Position numbers and translations under genes: made by a program. 64,000 nucleotides of DNA from Candidatus Poribacteria bacterium (GTDB lineage: Bacteria; Poribacteria; WGA-4E; WGA-3G). Below are positions 8,472-17,900 of this stretch, one piece after another; position 1 is the stretch's first letter, and every line of letters starts with the position of its first letter. The notes under the pieces were generated by a model. That model was given only the letters and a program-made list of their open reading frames with translations, was not told the DNA's origin and did not search any database. The stretch spans positions 216,366 through 280,365 of the forward strand of contig JAJECN010000020.1 of NCBI GenBank assembly GCA_022821965.1. Reading direction: 5' to 3'.

Positions 8472-8963
8472 ATGCCAAACGTCTACGAAGGACATCTTCT
8501 CGGTGAAGGTCTCAGTTTCGGTATTGTTGTCAGTCGATTCAATAGTTTCGTTACCGAAAAACTCCTCGCTGGCGCACAAGATGCTCTCAAACGGCACGGT
8601 GTCGATCTGGACGAGATCGATGTTTTCTGGACACCCGGTGCTTTTGAGATACCGGGAATCGCTAAACGCCTTGCAGAAAGTGGACGCTACGATGCTGTTA
8701 TCTGTCTCGGCGCAGTGATCCGAGGCGCGACACCGCATTTCGATTACGTCGCAGCGGAAAGTGCGAAGGGAATCGCCAACATATCATCAAACACCAACAT
8801 CCCCGTCATTTACGGCGTTATCACCACAGACACAATAGAACAAGCACTCGAACGCGCCGGTATAAAAGCCGGAAACAAAGGGGCTGAAGCTGCCATGGCT
8901 GGCATTGAAACAGTCAATCTCTATAAAGCTGTCGAAAAAGTCCTAAATCAAAACGAAACTTAG
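8472..8963 (+). CDS. ribH: 6,7-dimethyl-8-ribityllumazine synthase
   Basis: 163 residues, normal length. Family motifs in order: '[19 protein letters not shown]', WTPGAFEIP, '[19 protein letters not shown]' with the catalytic His, and [12 protein letters not shown]. It condenses 5-amino-6-ribitylaminouracil with dihydroxybutanone phosphate and normally assembles into pentamers or 60-mers. It completes a full set of riboflavin enzymes. The gene follows a dispersed repeat; the start region is AT-rich (AATAAAAAAACTATG). Confidence 0.96.
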   Translation: MPNVYEGHLLGEGLSFGIVVSRFNSFVTEKLLAGAQDALKRHGVDLDEIDVFWTPGAFEIPGIAKRLAESGRYDAVICLGAVIRGATPHFDYVAAESAKGIANISSNTNIPVIYGVITTDTIEQALERAGIKAGNKGAEAAMAGIETVNLYKAVEKVLNQNET

Positions 8964-9070
8964 CCCGTAATGAAATGGAGGGGTTTTTGCTTGGGGGTTT
9001 CTTCAGATATACGGAAGTGTGCTTCAAGCCCGAAACAGACCCTAATCGAACCGCAAGGAAAGTTAAAATA

Positions 9071-9688
9071 GTGATTGCAATTATAGATTACGAAGCAGGA
9101 AACCTTACAAGTGTCGCACGTGCCTTGACACATCTCGGCTATAAAAACCAGATTACATCCACCGCAGAAACGATACTCACAGCCGACCGCGTTATTTTCC
9201 CCGGTGTCGGTGCCGCAAAAGCCACGATGCAAACCTTACACAAACGCGGGTTAAACCAAGTCCTCACGGACTTCCATCGCACTGGCAAACCCATGCTCGG
9301 CATCTGCATCGGTATCCAAATCCTCTTTGAACACAGCGAAGAAGAGGATGCCGAATGTCTGGGGCTCCTACGAGGACGCGTAAAGAAATATCCTACGGTA
9401 GGGGTTGGGTCACCCAACGCCTACAAAATCCCACAAATCGGCTGGAACGAAGTATATCAGACAAAACCGCACGCAATCTTCAAAGACGTTCCGAATCCCG
9501 CACACTTCTATTTCGTCAATTCCTACTATCCTGAACCAGAGAAAACGGACGTTGTAATCGGAAAGACGACGTACGGACTTGAGTTCTGTAGTGCGATTGC
9601 CCAAGACAACCTCATCGCAACACAGTTCCACCTCGAAAAAAGTGGGCGTGTCGGGCTAAAAATGCTCAACAATTTTCTAAATCTTTAA
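9071..9688 (+). CDS. hisH: Imidazole glycerol phosphate synthase glutaminase subunit HisH
   Basis: 205 residues from GTG 9071, preceded by GCAAGGAAAG. The class I glutamine amidotransferase fold shows the Cys loop GICIGIQ (usually GICLGMQ), FYFVNSYY and the His/Glu pair in QFHLEKSG. It supplies ammonia to HisF for imidazole glycerol phosphate in histidine synthesis. HisF is not in the window, so this copy stands apart from a his operon, directly after ribH. The 32 codons upstream of GTG look non-coding; the canonical start 'MIAIIDYEAGN' fits GTG 9071. Confidence 0.92.
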   Translation: MIAIIDYEAGNLTSVARALTHLGYKNQITSTAETILTADRVIFPGVGAAKATMQTLHKRGLNQVLTDFHRTGKPMLGICIGIQILFEHSEEEDAECLGLLRGRVKKYPTVGVGSPNAYKIPQIGWNEVYQTKPHAIFKDVPNPAHFYFVNSYYPEPEKTDVVIGKTTYGLEFCSAIAQDNLIATQFHLEKSGRVGLKMLNNFLNL

Positions 9689-9723
9689 CGAAAGAACATG
9701 GGTTCAATAATACAAGTGTGGAC

Positions 9724-9956
9724 GTAGGTTGGGTTGAGCGGTAAAAGGGCAGGAACTATTTCATTTATACGAATGATTCTGATTTTCGATGATCCATTCA
9801 TATAAATAGACATAGCGAAACCCAACAAACCAAACGCTGTCTGTGTAATAATACGTTGGGTTTCACTCGTCCTTTGATGGTTTCGAGTTTCTGAAAGAAC
9901 TTGAAAGTTATCTTCTGTGTGCGATTTTTAGTAGGTTTCCGTTCAACTCAACCTAC
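9724..9956. mobile_element. MITE-like element, copy 1 (GTAGGTTGGGTTGA ends)
   Basis: The left end GTAGGTTGGGTTGA and right end TCAACTCAACCTAC are inverted repeats. Inside, GAAACCCAAC and GTTGGGTTTC form a second inverted pair. It is 233 bases with no coding capacity. A second copy with the same architecture lies at 56032-56260 (229 bases). Confidence 0.7.
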
Positions 9957-9960
9957 GTGC

Positions 9961-10049
9961 TCACTGAGTACTGATAACTGAAAACGGGGTACTCAAAACT
10001 AATAACTGAAAGGCGACGCAGTCGCCGTACTGACAACCGATAACTAAAA
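9961..10049. repeat. Intergenic palindromic repeat (TCAGTT/AACTGA type)
   Basis: Units CTGATAACTGAAAACGG, AACTAATAACTGAAAGG and CTGACAACCGATAACTA run up to the kinase start codon, separated by AAAAA only. Confidence 0.65.
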
Positions 10050-10050
10050 A

Positions 10051-11625
10051 ATGCTAACGTTTTTTTTGGCACTTTTTGTGCTCCTCATCAACGTCAGCAC
10101 GCATCTGTTCCAGATGCAAGAATACTATCCAGCAATAAGCCACTGCTACTACGGGGTGATGATTTTCTCAGTCCTCTACGTGAAACCTCGCGGGCAGAAC
10201 GTTTTGTTCGCTATTACGGCAGTAGCCAACTGGATTTATGTCTTCCGCTATCCGAATCAAGTCGAGAGTATTATTATAGCACTCCTCTATCCGTTTGTTG
10301 TATTCGGTGTTATCCGCGTCATTCGTCACTTCCAAACGCAGCGGCTGAGCGGGGCTGAAGAGATAGAGGAGATACACAGTGTCAATGCGAATTTAGAGAA
10401 GCAAGTTCGGGACATCTCCACGCTTTTTGAGGTAAGCAAAGCGGCAAACGCAAATCTTGAGTTAGAGGGATTATTTCAGCGCATCATTGAGATTCTATCC
10501 AAGCGACTCGGCATATATCGCGGGGCTTTACATCTCTACGAAAACGGGGAGGTCATCACTGAGGTCGAAACCGTTTTGGGACTCACACCCGCCGAGATGA
10601 AACGCGGCACCGACAATCAGATGGAAGACATTCAGAAACAGGTACTCGCAACAGGGAAAGCGATCGGCGTTCCACAAACTCGAAATCCGCTCAGTTATGT
10701 TAAACTCTTTGAATCCGAACGCGTCGAATCCAAAGACAGAATCGCGTTCTGGTGTATCCCGATTGTTGTCGAAGAGAACGTCATCGGTACATTGACGATC
10801 GACAAAGCATCCGATGAATTTTCAGCAGAGGATGATCGGAGGCTTTTAACAATTATCGCCTCTACCATTGCCCAAGGCGTTAAAATCCAGCAGACAATTG
10901 ACGCGCTCGTCGAATCAGAACGGATGGCAACACTCGGAAGACTCGTCCGAACGATCGCACACGAGGTACGAAACCCACTCGGTAGTATCCGACTCGGTAC
11001 ACAATTGCTACAAAGCTCAGACGTGGATGGATTTTCACAGACTTCCGAAATCCGCTCAGAAAACGTCCAACTCTCTCAAGACGAGATTCAGGAATACACC
11101 GCAATCATTATCAAAGAGGTAGACAGACTGAATCGGTTCATTGAGCAATTGTTGGCTTTCAGCAAACCCGCAATGAGTGCTGCGAAGCGGACAGACATTC
11201 ACCGACTCCTTGATAACAGCCTCGCAATCTGCCGTCCGGAATTGGAGCATCAAGCCATCACGGTAATCACGCAATATGGCACTTGTCCGGAAGTTAATGT
11301 TAACGAAGACGGTATAACACAGGTTATTCTCAATCTATTTTATAACGCCATTGAAGCGATGGATACAGAAGGAACGTTGACAATTCAGACAGAATATATG
11401 CCAGAGACAGAAATCGTCCTTATGCGCGTTCAGGACGACGGACCCGGGATTCCGCCTGAAGATATACCGATGCTGTTCGATCCGTTTTACACCACCAAAC
11501 AGAAAGGCACCGGCTTGGGACTCCACATCAGTCAAAGAATTCTTGCTGAACATCAAGGCAGCATTCGAGTCGACGAGAACCTCGAAGTCGGTACAGCGTT
11601 TGTCATGTCCCTTCCTGTGCATTGA
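10051..11625 (+). CDS. Membrane sensor histidine kinase with GAF domain (NtrB-like)
   Basis: 524 residues. The N-terminus (1-92) has about four hydrophobic segments. A coiled linker and a GAF domain (about 120-275, starting 'DISTLFEVSKAANANLELE') precede the kinase core. The phospho-acceptor is H304 in TIAHEVRNPLGS, then N-box N432 (NLFYNAIEAM), G1 DDGPGIPPED and G2 GTGLGLHIS. An unusual polar insertion (about 321-346) separates the two HisKA helices. It probably autophosphorylates on an intracellular or membrane cue and phosphorylates the NtrC-type regulator 125 bases downstream. The start lies directly after a repeat with no Shine-Dalgarno. Confidence 0.9.
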   Translation: MLTFFLALFVLLINVSTHLFQMQEYYPAISHCYYGVMIFSVLYVKPRGQNVLFAITAVANWIYVFRYPNQVESIIIALLYPFVVFGVIRVIRHFQTQRLSGAEEIEEIHSVNANLEKQVRDISTLFEVSKAANANLELEGLFQRIIEILSKRLGIYRGALHLYENGEVITEVETVLGLTPAEMKRGTDNQMEDIQKQVLATGKAIGVPQTRNPLSYVKLFESERVESKDRIAFWCIPIVVEENVIGTLTIDKASDEFSAEDDRRLLTIIASTIAQGVKIQQTIDALVESERMATLGRLVRTIAHEVRNPLGSIRLGTQLLQSSDVDGFSQTSEIRSENVQLSQDEIQEYTAIIIKEVDRLNRFIEQLLAFSKPAMSAAKRTDIHRLLDNSLAICRPELEHQAITVITQYGTCPEVNVNEDGITQVILNLFYNAIEAMDTEGTLTIQTEYMPETEIVLMRVQDDGPGIPPEDIPMLFDPFYTTKQKGTGLGLHISQRILAEHQGSIRVDENLEVGTAFVMSLPVH

Positions 11626-11750
11626 GAAAAATAAAGGATCGTAGTCCGAAGCAACGCGCCGGGACGGATATACGGAGAGAAATATTCGCGTAGAATCAAC
11701 CTAACCGAACCGCAAGGTAAGATAAAAAAGCTGCAAGGAAAACTAAAAAA

Positions 11751-13172
11751 ATGTCGAATTTAGTGCTTATTGCTGACGACGACGACAGCCTCCGACAAAT
11801 ACTCGCCGCCACCCTTAAGAAAGCAGGTTATCAGACCCTTACAGCCCGAAACGGCGCAGAGACCTTAGCCTGTGTCAAGGAAACGAACGTCGATGTTATC
11901 CTGCTCGATATTTGGTTAGGTGATGCCAACGGCATCGAACTCATTGAAGATATTCAGCAATACAACAACACCGCCTCAATTATTATAATCACAGCACACG
12001 GAACGACACAGACCGCCATTGATGCAGCGAAACAACGGGCGTATGGATACCTCACAAAACCTATTGACCAGCGGCAGTTGTTGGACCTCGTATTGCGCGC
12101 TGCCGCCGCTACCACTCAAACGAAGAACGTCAAAACGTCAACAACCGCCATTGATGTTGATGGACAGGGGAGGATGGTTGGACAGAGTCCGGCAATGCAA
12201 GAGGTGTACCATAAAATTGGACGCGCAGCTGTCAGTGACGAAACTGTCCTCGTTTTAGGCGAGAGTGGCACCGGTAAAGAACTCGTCGCCCAATTAATCC
12301 ACCAAAATAGCCACCGCTCTCATAATCCCTTCATCGTTGTCGATTGTGGTGCGATGCCGTCCAGTCTCATTGAAAGCGCACTCTTCGGGCACGTGAAAGG
12401 CGCGTATACCGATGCACACACCGCAAGGAAAGGTAAATTTCAACAGGCAGACAGCGGGACTATCTTCCTCGACGAAATCGGAGAATTGCCGATTGACGTT
12501 CAGATGAAATTGTTGCGGGTGCTACAAGAGCGAGAAGTTGAACCGATGGGCGGTACCGAGACTCACGCTGTTGATGTTCGGATCATTGCTGCAACTAACC
12601 GACGGCTTGAAACTGCAATCGCACAGAAATCCTTCAGGGAAGACCTCTATTATCGGCTTAACGTCATCCCCATTTCTCTCCCACCGCTCCGAGAGCGGAA
12701 AGAGGATATACCGGAACTCATAGACCTCTTCACACACCGGTTTGTAGAAGAATACCAATTGCCTGAAATCGGTATCTCTCCAGAGGTCGTAAAACGCCTC
12801 ACGGCGCATGAGTGGCCCGGGAACGTGCGTGAATTAGAAAACGCCATCAAGCGGGCACTCGTGATGTGTTCCGGACAAATGCTATTATCTGAACATTTTG
12901 ATCCGATTCTTGATCAACCGGATCCCACCAGTGAGTCAGGAAACCTTGACACACAAATTTATAGTCTACTCCAAGCGCATATTCAACAGTATATGGACTC
13001 CGAAACAGCACCGGACGAACTCTACGCTGAAATCCGGGCGATCTTTGAGAAACCGCTCTTTAAAATCGTGCTTGAGTACACCAACGGAAACCGGAGTAAA
13101 GCCTCAGATATCCTCGGTATTAACCGAAATACGCTCCACACAAAACTTATTGAGTACAAACTTGTCTCTTAG
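11751..13172 (+). CDS. NtrC-family response regulator with altered GAFTGA loop
   Basis: 473 residues. The receiver domain has acidic D9-D12, phospho-acceptor D53 and K103. The AAA+ domain shows Walker A GESGTGKE (170-177), Walker B GTIFLDEIGELP (236-247) and R-finger region 'LYYRLNVIPISLPPLRER'. A Fis-type helix-turn-helix ends the protein ('GNRSKASDILGINRNTLHTK'). The sigma-54 contact loop, normally GAFTGA, reads GAYTDA (217-222). F-to-Y is common in active members; G-to-D at position 5 is not in the classic set. AAGGAAAAC precedes the ATG. It pairs with the kinase at 10051; targets unknown. Confidence 0.92.
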   Translation: MSNLVLIADDDDSLRQILAATLKKAGYQTLTARNGAETLACVKETNVDVILLDIWLGDANGIELIEDIQQYNNTASIIIITAHGTTQTAIDAAKQRAYGYLTKPIDQRQLLDLVLRAAAATTQTKNVKTSTTAIDVDGQGRMVGQSPAMQEVYHKIGRAAVSDETVLVLGESGTGKELVAQLIHQNSHRSHNPFIVVDCGAMPSSLIESALFGHVKGAYTDAHTARKGKFQQADSGTIFLDEIGELPIDVQMKLLRVLQEREVEPMGGTETHAVDVRIIAATNRRLETAIAQKSFREDLYYRLNVIPISLPPLRERKEDIPELIDLFTHRFVEEYQLPEIGISPEVVKRLTAHEWPGNVRELENAIKRALVMCSGQMLLSEHFDPILDQPDPTSESGNLDTQIYSLLQAHIQQYMDSETAPDELYAEIRAIFEKPLFKIVLEYTNGNRSKASDILGINRNTLHTKLIEYKLVS

Positions 13173-13285
13173 GAGTTGTCAGTCGTCAGTTAACAGTGAT
13201 CAGTTAAGAGATGGTTGAGTTAAATCATATCCCTCCTTAACTGATAACTCTCACTGCGAGGCAAACTGAAAACTGAAAACTATTA
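13172..13285. repeat. Intergenic palindromic repeat (TCAGTT/AACTGA type)
   Basis: GTTGTCAGTCGTCAGTTAAC on the left and AACTGAAAACTGAAAACTAT on the right, with CTCTCACTGCGAGGCAAACT between. The same CTGCGAGGCAAACTGAAAACTGA string recurs at 39214 and, inverted, near 31333. Confidence 0.7.
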
Positions 13286-13289
13286 AAAA

Positions 13290-13604
13290 ATGGATTTAGC
13301 AAAAGTTATTGGAACTGTCGTCGCAACTCGAAAAGACCCGAGCTTAGAAGGCACGCGTCTCCTCATCGTCCAACCTTTGGACGAGAAACATAACCCCATC
13401 TCCGAGCCGATCGTCGCAGTTGATACACTGCACGACGCAGGTGCCGGCGAAATTGTCTACATCGTCACGGGAGGCGATGCCGTAAGCGTGGTACCCGGAA
13501 AACGGATGCCCGTCGATGTCGCTATCGTTGGTATTGTCGATTCTCTCTCTCTTGTTGATACGCCGAACACGTCAGCAGAAGCACCTTCCGAAACGGAGTC
13601 TTGA
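13290..13604 (+). CDS. EutN/CcmL microcompartment vertex protein 1
   Basis: 104 residues. The EutN/CcmL (BMC-P) barrel begins 'LAKVIGTVVATRKDPSLEG' and includes 'LLIVQPLDE', 'AVDTLHDAGAGEIVYIVTG' and 'DVAIVGIVDSL'. Such proteins form pentamers that cap the corners of bacterial microcompartments. A disordered acidic tail (about 88-104) follows the barrel. It is three bases upstream of a second family member. No hexameric shell (BMC-H/T) gene or encapsulated enzyme is seen in the window, so the pair is orphan here. Confidence 0.88.
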   Translation: MDLAKVIGTVVATRKDPSLEGTRLLIVQPLDEKHNPISEPIVAVDTLHDAGAGEIVYIVTGGDAVSVVPGKRMPVDVAIVGIVDSLSLVDTPNTSAEAPSETES

Positions 13605-13607
13605 AAA

Positions 13608-13892
13608 ATGTACATCGCTAAAGTAATCGGAAAAGCCGTTTCTATCGTTAAACATCCTGCATACAAAAATCGCACACTGCTGCTCATCCAACCGTTGAGC
13701 GTCAGATCCGAACTCGTTCGCACCCCAACGATTGCTGTCGATTATGTCGGCGCAGGCGAAGGAGACACGGTAATTGTCGGTGCAGGTCCGGGCGTTGCAC
13801 AAGAAGTATTCGGTATTGAGGATGCACCTATCCGTGAACTCGTCATGGGGATTGTTGATCGGGTCGATATAACACTCCAGGAGGAAAAATAA
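13608..13892 (+). CDS. EutN/CcmL microcompartment vertex protein 2
   Basis: 94 residues, clearly paralogous to the preceding gene: 'YIAKVIGKAVSIVKHPAYKN', LLLIQPLS, 'AVDYVGAGEGDTVIVGAGPG', 'ELVMGIVDRVDITL'. No acidic tail. Two different vertex proteins side by side could mix in one pentamer or serve two shells. Its TAA overlaps the ATG of the downstream lipoprotein gene (TAATG), so three genes are probably co-translated. Confidence 0.88.
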   Translation: MYIAKVIGKAVSIVKHPAYKNRTLLLIQPLSVRSELVRTPTIAVDYVGAGEGDTVIVGAGPGVAQEVFGIEDAPIRELVMGIVDRVDITLQEEK

Positions 13893-14485
13893 TGAAGCGC
13901 ATCACTTTATCTATTTGCTGCCTCATCGCCATCGGCTTACATCTCAATGCTTGCAGAGTTGCCCAAGTGTTATCCACACAGTACAGCCAAAACATCGCAA
14001 GTGCCACTTACGGCACGGAAGCAAATCATCCGGGTATAAACGACGGAAATCTCGAAACGCTGGCAACACTTCCAGCACAAAATGAACGGAACTTCATCGT
14101 CAGATTCGCCGAGATCCATCCCGTCCGAAAAATCGTCATTCACAATGGCAACCTCTTCCGATTTGAGATGGACTACCTGGACGATGAAACCGGCGAATGG
14201 GAAACTTTTGACACAGTCATTCAGCGACGCAATATCGGCGATGAACGCGCACAAGCCGAGTTTGTTTTCGATAGATTGGACTTTCAGACGAAGATGATCC
14301 GTGTCCATGTTACTCGAACTGTCGATGATGTCATTGTAAACAAAATACTGGCAGAACCGGGAGACAAAGTCATCGACCAGCGGAAAACCCTTGCAGGCAG
14401 ATATTTCCCACACTATCGCATCATGCAACCCGCAATCGCCCAAATCCGGGAAATTGAGATTTACCACCTTGCTGAAAACAATTAG
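13892..14485 (+). CDS. Probable lipoprotein with discoidin-like fold
   Basis: 197 residues. The signal sequence ends in a lipobox-like LNAC (C21), suggesting lipid anchoring. The remainder is beta-rich with 'NDGNLETLATLPAQNERNFI' and 'IRVHVTRTVDD', and ends 'IREIEIYHL', a pattern seen in F5/8-type (galactose-binding-like) domains that describe changes along a ligand-binding jelly roll. It overlaps the vertex protein gene by one base. The link to a microcompartment is positional only. No catalytic motif. Confidence 0.6.
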   Translation: MKRITLSICCLIAIGLHLNACRVAQVLSTQYSQNIASATYGTEANHPGINDGNLETLATLPAQNERNFIVRFAEIHPVRKIVIHNGNLFRFEMDYLDDETGEWETFDTVIQRRNIGDERAQAEFVFDRLDFQTKMIRVHVTRTVDDVIVNKILAEPGDKVIDQRKTLAGRYFPHYRIMQPAIAQIREIEIYHLAENN

Positions 14486-14487
14486 AT

Positions 14488-14945
14488 GTAATCTCCATAA
14501 GGGCTATCGGAAACCATCGGCTTTCAGCAGTCAGAAGAATGGCTATCGGAAACTATCGGAAACCTTCAGCAAGAGAATCTCTTTGCTGATGGCTGACCGC
14601 TGACGGCTGATGGCTATTCCGCTGATGGCTGATGGCTGACGGCTTCTTTTCTTAAAGAAAAGGGAAACAACCTACAACAAATACCATAAACAGCTTTCAT
14701 TTGATTACATAGGACTTACGCACCTTCCATTGCTGGTGAGGTGTTTTTGCTTGGGTATTTCTGCTGATTTCTCCAGAAACCTCGCCCGCGGTATATGGTA
14801 GTGGTTATTCTTAAGAAAATTGAGTAAGTCCTATTACAGACACGTTTATCAATTATAAGTTATCGGTTAAGAGCATGCTGTGGCAGTAACACTATATTTA
14901 CCTGCCCACAAGTGGTTAACTGACAACTGACAACTGAGAACTATA
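14488..14945. repeat. Repeat-filled 465-base gap before the protease gene
   Basis: 14500-14645 holds GATGGCTGA-type units (AACCATCGGCTTTCAGCAG, then CTGATGGCTGACCGCTGACGG). 14711-14835 holds a hairpin element bounded by GACTTACGCACC and AAGTCCTATTAC with a GGTGAGG/CCTCGCC stem. 14857-14945 holds a TCAGTT/AACTGA array that ends 9 bases before the protease ATG. No coding sequence or RNA gene seen. Confidence 0.6.
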
Positions 14946-14950
14946 GAATA

Positions 14951-17900
14951 ATGCAAACTCGCCTCACGAAGACGTGCACACGGTTACCCATACTATTCAT
15001 AACACTTTTCCTCTATGCGGAAGTAGGCAATCTGCCTATCATGCTCCCTATCGACTCGAATAACGTCGCCGTAGCGGCACCAATCTCATCAAAGCAACGT
15101 CCCCGCGCTGCCACAAGGAACAAGGCAAAAACCCAAAGAGAGGTTGAATTAGTGCGTAGCACCTCGCAGGGTGTAACAATGCAGCTCGTCATCCCCAAAT
15201 CCGATTTTTCATTCGATAATAAACCTGAATTTTTCAGCAGCACCGAAACAGGAACAGACACACAATTAGGGCGGGACGCACAGATTCCCGATTTTGAAAG
15301 TCCAACCATCTCTTTCCCCGGATGCCGCTTCACGACTGAATTAGGGATGCTACGTCTTCCCATCCAATCCACGCTCATCGGTGTTCCCCCTGACATCCAG
15401 TTTCAACTACGGATTGTTGAAAAGGATTTCAGTACACATAAGGCGGAAGACCTTATGTCTCCCCCAAATTTCTCGTCGCAGTCAGACACCACACGGAAAA
15501 AAGATAGTTTCTTCCCAGAAAATCTTGTAGAAATCAGAGAAGCCGCTTGGATTCGGGAGAATCGTGTTCTTCCTATTCAATTTAATCCTGTCCAATACAA
15601 TCCTGTTCGTCGTGAAGTCCGACTCTACCACCGACTTGTGGTAGAGGTTCGCTTCAGCAGCACCGTCACGCGTGGGCAATCTACCGTCCTATCTACAATA
15701 CCACGCGGTTTACATACCGAATCCACTGTGTACGACGCAATCTTTGATGATATGCTCATCAACCCACAGAGCGCGGATCGGTGGCGTTCTCCTATCCAAC
15801 GAGCACCAGCAGCACCGAGTATCCCATCTACAGGTCCGCGTTACAAAATTAGTGTAACCGAATCTGGAATGTATCGCATCACAGCGCAAGATCTCGCCGC
15901 TGCTGGTGCCAATTTAGAGACGATTACCCCTACAACACTGACGTTGACAAACAAAGGGAAACAGGTACCGATCTTTGTCCGTGGCGAAAACGACCAAAGA
16001 TTCGGTCCAACAGACGAGATCATTTTCTACGGTGAACGCCAACGCGGCGAAACCAGTTATATTGACCCTTACTCTGCTGAGAATATCTACTGGCTCTCTT
16101 GGAATACCGGACGAGGCATCCGGATGGTAACGAAAACCCCTCTTGAAAATGCAGACAACGCGCAGCTTTACACACACTTCCTCACACGTGCACATTTCGA
16201 GAAAGACCGAGAGTTCAGACGCTTCCGTAGTGCAAATCTCACGGAAAACCAAACATACACGGAATTCAGTCAAGGACTCCAACAACGTTTTTTCACGCTG
16301 ACAGAACTACCGCCGCTCCCAAACGACAGTTGGTTCTGGGCACAGCTGTCCGCGCCAGCGTCAAAGCCTTTTTCCTTCATGCTGCCCGGTGTCGAAGCAA
16401 CTGCTCGACCGGCAACGGTCCGTGTCAGCCTTCACGGTAGATCCAATACAGAACACGATTGCAATGTCTGGCTAAACGACAAAATCGAACTCGGAGAGGC
16501 ACGCTGGGACGGTGAAACCGAATATCAACTCCAGAATCAGGAAGTTTTCCAATCCTTTCTCAACAACGGACGAAACACAATTCGGATTACAAATCCCACA
16601 AGCGCGGGAGCATTTATAGACATCCTCATGCTCAATTGGATTCAGATTGATTATTGGCGAAATTTCAACGCGGACACCGATGTGCTTCCCTTTGCAATCA
16701 CCCCGCTTCTCGATGAAACTGGCACCGTAAATCCAAACTTCGCAGTCCAATTAAAGAATTTCTCTACGCCCGACATCGAAATTTACGGTATTGACGGCAC
16801 CCGTTACGTCGGTTTATCCCCCCTTGCTGACGATAAGGCTCCCGGAACTTATAAGGTCCTGTTCCAATCGAGCCAAATTCAGCCTAAAGCTGTGAACGAC
16901 CCGACCATTCAATACATCGCACTGACCCGTAACCAATTCCGAAAACCGAAAATCTCCGTAGACGCACCATCAGATTTGCGTAGCACGCAGAATGGCGCAG
17001 ACTACATCATTATCACACATCATCACTTCCTTCAGGACGTTCAACCCCTCGCCGACTTCCGCGGTCAACAAGGGATGCGTACCAAAATCGTTGAGGTTCA
17101 AAACATCTATGACGAATTTAACCACGGCATCCTCAATCCTAAGGCTATCCGTGAATTCCTTAGTTACGCCTACCACAATTGGCAACCACCCGCCCCAACC
17201 TACGTCCTTCTCGTGGGTGATACCGACCTGAAAAACAAAATCGATTTTGTCCCCACGATGCAAGTGCAAGTCCCCGGCTACGGGTCAAGCGCGAGTGATC
17301 ATCAGTTCGTCACATTTCGCGGTGAAGACAGCTTCCCAGACATGCTGATCGGAAGAATGCCCGCCAACAATCGCGTCGATGCCCGTATATTCGTTGAGCG
17401 CGCCATTAACTATGAAACCGCTCCCAAAGTCGGTCCATGGCACAAACGATTCCTCATGCTCGCAGGTTCAGATTTTAGATTCCACTGGCAAACCAATGGA
17501 CTCATTTCCAGCAATCAGCTCAGTGGTAGATACGAGACCCAACGTATCTATGCGCCCCATACAGATGGCGAACTGACTTTAACAAGCGACGATGCACTCA
17601 CGCCTATCGGGAGACGCGTCATCGACGGCTTCAATGACGGTGCCAGTATCGTCAACTACATTGGGCACGGTGGCGGTGGTAGATGGGCTTCAAGTCGGAT
17701 GCTCGACTTTAAAGACCCAGAACAGAACTTAACCAACATCTCACAACTCCCCTTCGTTATCAGTATGACCTGTTACACAGGCTCGTTTGACGGCATCAAA
17801 AACAGTCTCGCTGAAGAACTCCTACGTTCCGAAAACGGCGGTGCCATCGCAGTTATCGGAGCAACCAGTATCGGACTCTTAGATGGGGACTTTATACTTA

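Noticed and set aside
8975..9070. Longer hisH reading frame (from 8975)
   Set aside because: The 32 extra residues have no homology pattern and the GTG at 9071 has a ribosome site and the canonical start MIAIIDYE.
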